Shown one piece after another: positions 1 through 13,900 of a stretch of 64,000 nucleotides of DNA. How positions within the stretch are numbered: the first letter of the stretch is position 1; each line of letters begins with the position of its first letter. Source of the DNA: Chrysomallon squamiferum (taxonomy: Eukaryota; Mollusca; Gastropoda; Neomphalida; Peltospiridae); assembly GCA_012295275.1 (NCBI GenBank), contig CM022679.1:19534342-19598341 (forward strand). The letters run 5' to 3'. Below the pieces are notes generated by a model. That model saw nothing but the letters and a program-made list of their open reading frames with translations, did no database searches and was not told the origin of the DNA. Made by a program: the position numbers and the translations under genes.

Positions 1-122
1 TTATTCGGATCATCAACCAGCCACTTTCGAACAGAAATAACTCCAGTAGCTTTGTCTATGAAAAACCACTGGTAATCACCAAAGTTTGTGTCCAGTGAGA
101 ATACAGGTGTATTGTGTGGTGG
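1..122 (-). CDS. Cadherin gene, EC19 exon A (cut by window edge)
   Basis: Acceptor TCTTATAG at 123-130; reads PPHNTPVFSLDTNFGDYQWF, then GVISVRKWLVDDPN and leaves the window. The gene continues to the left. Confidence 0.9.
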
Positions 123-539
123 CTATAAGAACAAAAGAAGTTATTTATTAGATAACCATAAAAATTATCATGTGTGATTTGTTTTTCACAAATATTTAAT
201 AATTTAATATTTAATCTTCTAATTCATGATTTGATTATAAAATTAATTAAATAACACAAATTTGGATAGTAATATTTTCCAAAGAAAATGTTTAAATTCC
301 AGTAATTATGAGTCTTGAAATGTTTTTTAAAAAGAATTATATATATTAAAACATTTAAAGGATAAATCAATATTTTTATCACTATTAACTAGTTCATGGA
401 CAATATTTCCTGCTTTTCTGATTTCAATTTTTAGACTTCCATACAAAAATATTATAAAATAAATGTTTTATTTTTTTTTAAACAATATATATATACATAT
501 AATGTTATGACACCCATTAATAATAATAATAGTGAAAAA

Positions 540-594
<55 letters not shown>

Positions 595-621
595 TGTATG
601 TGTCTGTGTGTGTGTGTGTGG

Positions 622-670
<49 letters not shown>

Positions 671-3600
671 TGTGTGTGTGACTTACTGTTGAATCAGGGT
701 CAGTAGCAAACACTCTTATGATGGAAACTCCAAGAGCCTGTGTTTCTTTTATGGTTGTTTGGTAGAAAGTGCTGTTGAATGATGGAGGACCGAGATTGCG
801 ATTAATGGTGATGGTGACAACAGTTGTGTTTGTCTTTGGTGGTACACCATTATCTGATGCTTGAACTCTCAGCTGGTAAAATAAAAACAGCTACTCTTCA
901 ACATACATTAAAAGAACAGAAAATTAATTTTCACACAATGAATATCAATTTCTGTAGGAAATCAATACAAATGTTTTTAAAACAATGTTCTTAAATTGAA
1001 TACAGGCAAACAGAAAGAAAAAATCTAAGTAATAATTAATTTAAAATAATATTTTTGGAAATTTGACAAACAAATGCAAAAGATAAAAGTTAGTTTAAAA
1101 AAATGTATGTGGATTTTTCAATTAAATTTTGCTATTTATTCTGCAACAGTGGTCTACGAGGAAAATTAAAAATTAAATGTTTTCTAATAATGATGAGAAA
1201 TGTTACAGATATTAATGTGTCAAAACAACTAGTAACAATATACTCCAATATTAAAACTTTTTGTCAGGAAATATATTCTAAATAGCCAAAAATAAACACT
1301 CAAAATCAAAAATATTAAAAGATAAAGTTATTTTAAAAATAATGAAATGTTAATTTTTCACAGGAGATCTCCAAAAAGAAAATTAATTATAAGTGTGATA
1401 TAAAATGAATGGAAAATAGTATTGATACATACAAAAAACCTGGCGTCTGTTGCTTTGGAAAGTGACTGAGTGAGACGAATGTTTCCATTGTTGTCCACTG
1501 TGAAGAATCTACTGGCACTGCCATCATCAAGGACTGAATAGGTGATTTTTTCAAATGTGTTCTAGTTAATTAAAAGATAATAACAATGATTTGTTTAAAA
1601 ATAAATTTTAATAATAAGTAAGAAAATAAAAGAATAATGGCTACTCAAAAAATAAAATTGTAATTATTTTTTAAAACTGAAATACAATAATAAAAATTTA
1701 ACAATAAAACAAAATTATAATGATTATTTAAAGAATGAAAAAAAATTAATATGATTATTGTGACTGTTTAAAAAATATAAAAATTACAGGTATTATTTTA
1801 AACATTAAATAATCATTATTATTTCAAAAAATAATATAAGGATTGTTAAAAAATAGATCCAGATTATGATTACTTTGGATTTCTTTTAAAATTACAATAA
1901 TTATTTAAAACTGCAATAATTATTTAAAATTACAATAATTATTTAAAACTGCAATAATTATTTAAAATTACAATAATTATTTAAAATTACAATAATTATT
2001 TAAAATTGCAATAATTATTTAAAAATAAAACACAATTATTATAGAAACAAAAATAAAACAAAATCAGTACTAACAACAGGATCATTATCTCTTGCTTGAA
2101 CTGTAAGAATTGTGCTGGTCAAGCTGTGAGTTTCATCAATTATTTTGGAATATGGGTCACCAATCCAGTATGGTGAATGATCATTGCGAATTACATTTAT
2201 ATTCACTGTGGCTGATGCAGTTGCAGTTTTTGCTGGTGTACCTTGGTCTTCAATCCGAACCACAACCTATAATTATAATGTAATTATAATATTAAAATTC
2301 TATTCTAAGAATGGAAAATAAAGACTGCACAAAAAACTAAAATTCAGGAATTATTACAACAAATTCAGAGCATTATTATACTGTATTAGTAACTAAGTAT
2401 AGTCATTTACAATAGATACAGTCACAACATTATTAAGAAGTAATACTAGCCAAAAAATTCTATACACACACACACACACTCACATACAATAATTGAATTA
2501 TAAGGAACAGTTCCGAAAAAAAAGTTTTGTGATCTACATGAAATTATAACACACAGACACACATATAAACATACTTACACTCACATGTAAACAATAATTA
2601 ATTATGAAAAATATCTAGTGTTATAAGATCTACATAGAATAATCATTAAAATACATACAGTATAGCTCTTAAGACTATCTCGAAGCAGTGATGCCTTCAG
2701 TCGAATATCACCCGTGATAGAGTCAATCTGGAAGTAGGTTGGTGCTGTACCATTTCCCACCACTGTGTATCTTGGTAAATTGTATGGGTTCTGAAAGGAA
2801 ATTTGCAACAGGAATTTTTAAATCACTTTATCACATACTAATTTTAAAACATACAAATTTAAAATATAAAGTTTAGGATTTCATTCCATCTTTAAACATT
2901 TGCTTTGTATTTGCTATATTTATATATTGCTCTTTGTTTTTCTTTTTTATTTTTTTTTTTTTTTTTTTAACCTAACAAAATAGTTAAATCTATTGTTGTA
3001 AAAGTAAAATGTAATTTAATAATAATAATAATAATAAATATTTGAATAAGATTCCACTCATGAAATAATATGCTTAAACATTATAAAGAAAGCTGAAAAG
3101 AATTGGAGTAAATATTTAATAGTTTCCAACAATTTGAAATATATTTAAATTTAATAATTTAATGTTATCAAAAATTATAAGACAATATTTTTTATTGAAA
3201 TGATTATCATCATTATCATTTTCAATTTTATTATTATTATTAACACTGTCATCAATATCATTATCATCATTATTTTCATTACCATTATCATCGTTATCAT
3301 CATCATCATCATCATTACTATTATTATCAAAATTACTAACAGACAGTAGCTAAAAGTAATCTTACAGATAAATCAGCGTCTGTAGCAATGACTTTATAAA
3401 TGGCATCAGCAAAGCCTGCAGTTTCAAGGATGGTCCGAGTGTCTGTGTGTCTTGGGGCTGCAGGTGTAACCAGGACAGGCCTTGCTAGATTTCTGTCCAC
3501 CGTCACACGGAATGTAGTGTAGGCTGACTTCGGAGGAGATCCACCATCTTTAGCTTGAACAGTTATCTAATGATAATAATATTCAGTATTATTATAATCA

Positions 3601-4271
3601 TAACCATATTTATTTTTATTATTGTCAGAATATTATTATTATTATTATTATTACTACAATTTTATTAATGAAATCATTATTGTTCTAATAAAAATAATAA
3701 TATGTTGATGAAATAAAAAAAAATAGAGTATAAATAAGAATAATAACAATTATAATAACTACAACACAGCAACTAACACTATATCCATAACAATATAAAT
3801 AATGTTAAGGTAAAAATAACAACAACAACAATAGTAACAATAATTTTGATCATTGACGATTACTGTAGATAAATCTGATAAAATAAAAAATAATATCTCT
3901 AAACTTTAACATAATTCAGATTAATTTGCTTCAGAATATTTTATTTACAAACTGATTATTAGGCAATGACCTACTGAAAATGTCCATAAAGTTAATAAAG
4001 AGCAAAAATATAATCAAAGGTAATATACTGTTTTATGTTTATGCATTTTTTTTGTAAAATATAAAATAATAGATTATTAAAGTAATGCTCACCACATATT
4101 CTGACACAGAATCTGTGGATATTCCCTGTGTAAGCTTTATCTGACCTGTATTGCTGTTAATAGTGAATCGTGGCAAACTCTGAGTGATTATCTCATAGCT
4201 GACAACATTGTATGGGTTCTGAAATAAACAAACAATATGTATATATAAAACATTCATAGAACACACAGTTT

Positions 4272-4329
<58 letters not shown>

Positions 4330-7300
4330 TCTTCATCTCATAATAATATTTTAAATTTGCTATTAGTGAGTTAGTAACCAGTTTAAATGATGATCTAAAG
4401 AAACATTTCATCAGTTCACAGGTTTAACTGTTTACATGACAACAATCACTCATCCACTCAGTAACTTTAAAACTTCTGTTAGAAAAGGTGCATCATATAA
4501 GCATGTAGCCTTAATAAGTCAATTAAAATTTAAAAACGTGTTTTTTGAATTTTTTCACCTGATTATCTCATTCAGCTTTTACTGTGTGATATAACAGACA
4601 GTGGGCCGTATAGTCCATTCTAACAAAACTTCACTGAATTATGATCAAAGACATGCAAAGTAGGTGAGTTGTTTTTGTTTATTTTTACCTGTGTATCTGC
4701 ATCTGAGGCTGACACTGTGACAATTTCAGAAGTGGGGCCTGCTGTTCGGAGAATCAGTCTGTCATAAGGTATATTCTGAAATTGTGGTGTGTGCATGTTG
4801 CGGACCACAGTTATTGTCACAGTGGCTGTATTTGAAGATGTGAATGGACGTTTTCCCATGTCCTCTGCTTTAACATACAGCTGAAAGTAAGAAATATAAT
4901 TAAATATGTAACAAAATATTGTGAAAGAGCTGAAGTTTCAAGATTTTAATGTTTTCTCTTTTTACATATAAGTGAAAGTGAGAAACGTGAAAAACAGAAC
5001 AGCAAATATGTGTATTAACAACAGCATGCAAGGATGTCAGATACAGCTCTGCTTCTAATCAATAATAGTACAAATAATTGTATTTGCTTCAGAAGAAAAG
5101 TAAAATTAAAAAAAGGAAATATATATATGTTACATCTCAACACACACACATACAAATAAAAAGTCATTAAATGAAGAGTAAAATAACACTGACCGTGTAC
5201 TGAGTTGTGAGAGAGGTGTCCAGGCGCAGATCCTGTATGGTTGTGACAACACCATCCCTGCTAACATCAAAGTACGTCTGAGCTGCTGGGGTTCCAGTGG
5301 CAGAAAAGAAAAACTGATTGTCTGGAGCCTAACAAAACAAAAACCATCCAGTTAAAGAAAGAAATATTAACAAAGCAATAATCTTAGTAATAAAACAGGG
5401 TTTTTTAAAAAATAAATGAGTCTATTTTGTTTTCTTGAAAATATTAACAGATGTATTTGAATGTAAGTGTCATGTCACTCAGAACAACTAATGTGTATGT
5501 GTGTCTGTGTGTGTGTATGTGTGTATTTGTGTATGTGAATGTGTGTGTATGTGTGTGCATCTTTTGTTTTAGGTGTATGTATTTGTATGTCTTTGTGAAC
5601 TGTAATTGTAATATCAGTAAAGTATATTTGAGTGCACTGAATATTTCTGTAACTAACTTATTTATATTTAAAATTAACTAGTTTCACAACAGAAAATTTG
5701 TTTGTCATTCAGAGGCTCATTTGCAGTGCACTGCAACTCACCGATGTATCGTTGTCATAGGCTCGGACTGTTTGAAGCAGTTTTCCTATTTTCTCATGTT
5801 CAAAGATTGTCACTTTGTATGTTGTTGGGCTTATGACAGGAGGATACACATTACGATTAAATGTAATTATAACAAGAGACGAGGCTGTCAGGGAAGGATT
5901 ACCATTATCAGCTGCTTGCAAATTGATCTGAAACATATTTATATGCATTATGTACTAACGTTCTATGCATTAAGCTTACAAATAATCTCAAACTTCTTTA
6001 ATTCTTTGTATTACATTCTTTTCCATTAATATACTAAATAAAATTATGTTTTCATTGGTAATTGACTTAAGAAATACATTTTTTATATTTAATATTATAC
6101 TTTACTTTCCAAAAAATATTTTACTCAGTACTAACCATCAAAATGTAGTTATTTTATCAGATGTAATTAGATATTTAAAAAAATGCACACATGGATTATA
6201 AACTAAAATGTCATACATAATACTGGGCCTCAGGATTCTTATCAAGTGTCTGGGCTGCTGCAGCATTCAGAGGTTGAATTATTCCACTCCCATCAGCTCT
6301 TTTGCTAATTCTGAACAGTGACTTGGCAGAAACTGGGCCAACAATGGAATATGAAACTTGATTGAATTCAGTCTGTAATTAAATATGAAAAAAAAAGTCA
6401 TTTTGCAACAGCAGATAACATTTTTTATAATTTTTAACATATTCACAGCTATAAAATATTTCAACAAAGGTAAAACTAAATGCTGATATTAATGGAACAA
6501 ACAGAAATGATCTGTTAATAAACTGTTAGTAAATGTTATGGTGTCTAAATGTACTGAGATAAAAGCCATCTGCTTACATCTGTATCTGTGTCTGTAGCTA
6601 AAACAGAGAGTAGCTGTGTTGTTTCACCGATTCCTGACCCCTCCTTCAGGTTGGTAGGGTAGACATCTTGTGTGAATACTGGAGCATGATTGTTTCTGAA
6701 AACTTCAATTGTCACGTCAATGTCAACAACTGATGTGAGGGATGGTGATCCTCCATCAAAGGCACGTACTTTCATCTGAATCAAGTATAAAACAATCAAT
6801 CAAAAAATCCACTGGAAAGAAGAACTCTTTAACAATGTAAAATGAATGTGTATGAATGTATATGTAAATGTATTTATACTGTATGCACCATTCATAATAG
6901 ACACAAAAACAGCACACATGTGGATTCATGCATACATACATGTGTGCATGTACATATAAACTTCAAACTTCTATAAGAAATTAATCAGCAGTAATCAATT
7001 CAAATACAAAAGAGAAAATTTCAATTTAAAATGGCTGATACTTACATTATACCGAGAAGGCTTTGGATCAGCTGCAAGGCTCAGAGGACGAAGGATTCTG
7101 ATTATTCCATCTGATTTGCCAATTTGGAAAAACCTTTCAACAGCAGGATCTGCTATTAGCTTGTAGTTCACCACATTGTTTGGAGGCTAAACAACATCAA
7201 AAACAAGTATTTGAAATCAGTGTTTAAAATATGTGCAGATTTCAGTGGCAATTTAAATGGTGTTGCTTCAAGATGTAAAACATTTCAGTGAAATTCAGAA

Positions 7301-7870
7301 ATTTGTTTGAGCTGTCATCTTATTTATTCTTTCTAATGAAACTGGCTGATACATTTCTCTCTTTGTAATTTATGCTTAACAAATATACCATGCATAAGAA
7401 CTTGTCTTCATAAAACTGTAATTTCTTCAAATGATTTATACATAACAAATCAATTAGGCATAAATACTTATTTGGATAAAATTATCATTTATTATTTAAA
7501 ATCAATGTATTCAGCAGATATTTTTTTACTAGGTTACAATTTGACTCTCTTCATAACCTGTGGTTATTGAATAGAACAGCATACTTATTTAAACAATATT
7601 ATCACAATTTATACCTGTGGATCATTATCAGTAGCTTTTACAGTTATGACTGGAGCCTGCACTGAAAATGTCTCTGGAATTCGTTTGTAGTAATTAGGAT
7701 TTGCTGGCCAGGTGGGTTTCAGGAAATTCCTTGTTACAGTAACAATAACCAAGGCAGTTGCAGATCGGGAAGATACACCAACAGTTTCTGTGTCTCTTGC
7801 AACAATTCGTAACTAGAGGAAAAATATCAATATAATGATAATAATAACAAACAAAAAAAATAATGAGGAC

Positions 7871-7927
<57 letters not shown>

Positions 7928-10900
7928 GATTACTGCAAGACAATCAAAATGAAAAATAATGGTTTGGAAAACTAAAATTACTTTTATTAAATTATCAATG
8001 AACTAAACCAATAAGTGTAATTAAACAAAATAAATATATTTTAAAAACACATTTTGAAAGAACCACCATTTAAACAAAATAATGTTGTATAGTATTTTTA
8101 AAATTCAAATAACACTTAAATAAAAATGCAATGTATTTTGAAACTCCATGAACTAAGAGTGTTGTTGTTGATACTCACAGTCAAAGTATTCTTCTTGGTT
8201 TCAGCCAAACTCTTCACTAACTGAACTTGTCCTGTCTGGGGAGCAACTGTGAAAAATGTCGGACCTTCTCCATCTCCAATAAGTGTGTATCGAATTGTTT
8301 TAAAACGAGGCTGTAAAAAAATAAATTACCAATTTTATTTAATATGGTGACATAATCTAAAATAAAATATTGCAGAAACACAGTACCAAAATAAATAAAT
8401 AAATAAATAAATAAATACACACACACTCAGATATATACCAAAGATGTCAACCAGTATTAACCCATAGGTTGGTGGATATGACAATTCTGTCTAAAAACCA
8501 TCTCTATAAAAGAAAATCAATAACTCTAACAACTATTGATATTAAAATACTGGTACAAGAAAAAATGGTCACCAATGGATTAAACATACCTCCTGATCAG
8601 AATCAGTTGCAGTAACCTGAATAATGTCTGAAGGAAAACCTGTATTTTCTCTCAGGGTTACAGAGTATGTGCTGTTGAAGAAGAGAGGACTTTGTGAATT
8701 TCGAATTACTGATATTACTACATAGGCTGGATTTTTATCTGCCAACCTTGGATTTGGCAAACCTTTATCTCGAACATCAACTGTCATCTGAAAACAAAAA
8801 ACAAAAAATAAGAATAAGAAAAACTATGTAGATTCCTGTAAGTCATTGTAATTAAACACAAATAACTGAACTTTAATAGTAAAGACCAAATATACACTGA
8901 AACAAATAACTGTTCGTTCATCACAGGATATCTGATAAGAAACTTGTTCTAATATGGGGATCATATAAAACTTAAAGTGAAACTGTTGATAGAAAAAAAC
9001 CTTACAGTGAATCTGTTAATTGTTCTGTCAAGTGCAGGTGATCTGTAGAGTTTAATATTGCCTTGAGCATCAATCTGGAAATATCTCTGTGATATCTGGT
9101 CACTAGTGATGGAGTAAGCAAGCTCGTTGTTTGGTTTCTAAAAGGGATAAAAAATAAGCTTAAATAAACGGATAGAAAAGAAATTAATCTGTTTTCTTTC
9201 TTGTTTTTTTATTATTACTTTATTTAATTTAATTTAACTTTATTTTATTCTTATTAACAAATTTTTATTTTTTTTTGATACTCATTTCATTAAAAATATT
9301 AAAATCATGGGTATTATTTTGCACTTATTTTTCCATGACAATTATTTTAAAACCAGTTTTTGTTGAACACTCTAAAGAACATAATCGTTAATAGAATGAA
9401 TAATAATAATAATAATAATTTACTGAATAGAATCTTACATTCAAGTCATTGTCTGTAGCAAAAATCTTAACAATGTTCTCCCCAAGAGGACTGTTTTCAT
9501 AAATCTGAGCAGTGTAATTCTGCGGCTGCAGGAGTGGGCTGTGGAGATTGCGGTTTACGTTGATGGTCACTGTGGCAGTTGCTTTCAATCCACCACCATC
9601 TGTTGCTATAATTCGAAGCTGTAATAAAAATACAAATTATTAAAATAACAAATAATTATCAGTAGCAGAAATAAAAATATAATAAAAATAATAATAAGAG
9701 TAGAATAGTTGCATTATAATAATAAGAGTAGAATAGTTGCATTATAATAATAACAGTAGTAGAAGCAGCATTATAGTATTAGTAATAGGATTGCAGCAGT
9801 AAGAACAATAGTAACACCAGAAGCAATTGTAGTGTAACAAAAGTAGTTGTATGGTAGAAAAATAATAAAAGCAGTAGAAATAGTAGTGGTATGGTAGTTG
9901 AGTTAGTAGCAATAGAAGAAGTAATAGAGATTGTAGTAGAAGAAGAAGTAGTAGCAGTGGCAGTTGTATTAGCAGTGTGATAGTTGTATTAAATAAGTAA
10001 ATAAAACTTTGGAAGTAACTCTTTATTATTTTATTATGACTGGAACCACTGATTTAAAAAATCAGATATGAAACTTTTCTTCAAGAGCCAGAATTAATCT
10101 GTTTTACAAAAATATACATACATGTATCAATGTTCATGTAAATCTATTCGAAATTTCACACACGTACATACATCCATTATGTATAATTATAAAAGAGATT
10201 AGCTTAAAACTAATCAACAGTCCATCAAATTTTAGTTTTTATCTAGAATATTAATGGATATAAACCGTTTTAATAAATGATATTTTATGACACACTAACA
10301 GAAGAACAGAATGTACTGCTTGATGACAGTTGGAAATACAGTATGAAAACTGGTGAAGACCATGCATCAGAAAAGACTGAGGTACCATATTAAATACTGA
10401 ACAGTTGAGGCATTCTATCAGAACAGCCAGTGACTTTTGTTAAATGACTGAAAGTTCTTACCAGGTACTGCATTGGTAAGAACCGATCACGGTCAACAGT
10501 TTTCAGAGAAGAGGTGGAAATTTGACCGTTTTGACTATTTACAGTGAAGTAATCCATAGCCGCAATATCACCATCCAGTGTATATGTCAGCTGATTAAAA
10601 GGCGCCTGAAATAAAATGGTGACATATAAAAATATCTTGTCACATTAAAGTTATCATATTATGATGAATTAAAAAACGAAACAATTAGTGCAATCAGATG
10701 ATACATGATATTGGACTAACTCAGTGTACAGTAATTTATTTAAACCATTATTTATTAGATAAAAGTCTAGTCAAAACTTACTTTTAACTCTAACAAAAAT
10801 TCTACTAATTTTAACTGAATGATTATAAAGCCAATAGTATGTCAAGGCAAATTTGTATATGATTCTGCTAACACACACACACACAAATGCACACACCATA

Positions 10901-13900
10901 CAATAATATATTTACTAATGCTATAAAAACCAGTACTATATACCGATGTATCGGAATCAGTTGCTGACACTGCAAACACTGAAGTTGACCTCAGTACATT
11001 TTCGTTCATTGACGTTGTGTATGGTGATCCAACAAACACAGGGGCAGTATTACGATCTACATTCACTGTAATACTCTGTACAGCTGTCAGTTTGGGGTTA
11101 CCTCCATCTTCAGCAGTTATATTCATCTGGCAAAACAGAATTATTTACATATAAACATTTCATATTTATTATTATTTCACACTATTGGTAAACTACATAT
11201 ATACAGCAAATATCGCACACTGGTAAAAAAAAATTATTTACCTGTTGTTAAGAATTTTATTTTATTCATTTGAGAGAAAGGATATAATGTTCTGTTCCAC
11301 TATAATTTGAAAATATGAATGTTCAAGAAATACCCAAATTACAGTATTAATAATTCTGTTTTATATACTTATTTGTTATGTTTAACATACTAATAGCAAA
11401 TATGAAAAATTCTCTACTTGAACTATTTTCAATAATTAAAAAAGGATAGTTTATAGTCTCTACACTGTTATTTACAAGCTGCTTTTGAATTTGCTCCTGT
11501 ACTAACAATTTTGATAAAACTAAACACTGTCTAAACTGATATTCATCTACTGATAAATTTTGATTTCACTTACTTTGTACTGTTGTGGCAAAGTGTCTGT
11601 GGTGAACGGCTTGCTCAGAACAAGTCTCCCGTCATTAGGATTGATATAGAACAAATCTTTACCTGACTGAGGTAAAATGGAATTCTTGTCTAGGTTAAAA
11701 GTGATCTGACTGTTAAGTGTGCCCTGTAATCAAAGTAAAAGTATATTTATTATCCAGCCTGCTGTACTGTAAAAATGGTACAAATATATATCTTTGCAGA
11801 AAGTTGCAGAAAGATAATGCAATAAAACATTATCAAAGAATTCATCTAAATCCATTGTTTTGGAGTGGATTATTTCTGCTTATACATTTTTAAAATATTA
11901 TTTTTATATTTAGCATGCACAGTGGTCTGTCAATCTCAACACATACTATTAAATCTGACAAAATTATTTTCATAGAACTCCTCCCCAGAAATGGATGGAG
12001 AGATATCACTGACATTTTAGGCTTTTCAGACAAACATTTATTCTATTTACAGATGTTGAGTGATCTGCTAGAAAAGCTAAAGAATAAAGCTGTTCTAATT
12101 AATGAAACAACTGAATATAAAACACATTTCATAGTAAATACATTTTGAAACTATTTAGTATGGATACACCAAAGATTTTTTCCTGCTGTCACATATTAAT
12201 GCCTCACTTCAATAGGTGATGAAGTACTTTTAAGCAAAACCCATTTTTAGAATTACTGTACCGGCTTGTCACGGTCTGTTGCACCCAAATCCACCAACAG
12301 TTTTCCAATAGGAGCCGTTTCTTTTTCAGTGATAACACTTTGACCAAATTGAAAGAAAATCTGTGGTGGTGAATCATTTATATCCTAGAAATATAAAACA
12401 ACTGATGTATGAAATAGTTTCTGTATGTGTGCATGTGGGTGTGGGTGAGAGTAGGACTGAGTTTTGCTGCTGAGCCAGTGAATGTGTGTAAGTATTGAGA
12501 GAGATAAAGTAATCTTCTTGTGAAAGTTTAAATTTAAAACATCTTTATATGTGTCTCTAGTAAGTTTTGTAGTGAAGAACATGATTAATTTTGTTCTAGC
12601 CTAAATTATGTTTAGTTCTTTAAAGAATAATATTATATGCCATTTTGCAGTTTTTGAAATTATTTATGAATATTTTTAGCAAAGACATAATTAAATTTAT
12701 CATATAATATTTTGAGTTGAGGATTGTTCTAAACATTATTCATTAGTATTATTTTCAGTTTTATAATTTCTGTATAATAAAAATATCAGATTGAAGTATG
12801 TCTTGACTGGTCACATTTTTTAAAATTTAAAACTACTTACCACCACATTTACTGTGACAGTTGCTGAAGCAGACAGTCCTGGTTGATTTCGGCCTCCTGA
12901 TGTTGTCACATAAAACAGATAGTTTTGTTTTTTCTCATAATCCAAAGCCTTAGCTGTTGTAATTTGACCAGTGAATCTGTTGATGGTGAAAAACTCTTTT
13001 GCTGCAGCATCCACAATTTCATAGCTGATATCTTTTTGAGTGTCCAAATCCTCTGCCTGTAAGTAATACAAAATAACAAAAACATATTTTTAAAATTTTT
13101 ATTTATTCTGTTTGTCTATTTCATCCCATATAAAACTGAATACAGCTATTTATCGAAAATAATACCAAAATAACTTTAATTTGCATTTAAAAGTAAAAAA
13201 AGGAAACAAACAGAGGTTAATGTTAGTTTTCATTGTTGTGTATAACAAACAATAAAGCATACAAACTTTATTTTTCACACAAAATTATTAGAATACTTTA
13301 CATACACACTCACACCCACATACATATTATATACATAGGTACATACATGCATACTGATATACATTTATATATCCATTTATGTATGCATACTACTTCCATT
13401 AGCTGTATATGAAATAGAAGTATTTATACTTAGATCCTATTCTTCTCAGATTCCAAAATCTGAAATACTTTTTGTGCAAACATTTCTGATAAAGGATTCT
13501 CAGTCTGTAATCAGTTTATATCTAAAATAGAGTTAATAAAAAAACACTTGCCGTGACTTTGACTACAGGCAAACCAGCCACACCTTCTTTCACTGATGCC
13601 TCATACTGAGTTTTAACAAACAGTGGAATGTTGTCCTGGACGTCGTTTACCATCACAATCACAGTGGCTGAACCACGACGCTGGTCAGTCGCCTGGTCAG
13701 TGGCATACACAAAAAACTTGTACTGCTTCTTAGTTTCATAATCAATCACCTGCGATGTTTTTATCTGTGCATTTCCCACACCTTGTTGTATTGAAAACCT
13801 TCAAACAAAAAATATGTATGTAAATTTTTTTCTTTCCAATCCTCTATTCACTGTTTATAGCATTTACATTAAATGTACATCAAAAATTACAAAACTCATA

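Noticed and set aside
468-713. Poly-Ile/His-Thr and poly-Asn frames
   Set aside because: Translations of (AAT)n and (TG)n microsatellites; the minus-strand end overlaps the genuine cadherin exon in its own frame only from 687.
13546-13560. Using the GT in AAA|GTCACG as donor instead of GC
   Set aside because: Frame would be kept but the conserved VT before AEDLD would be lost and the donor consensus is poor.
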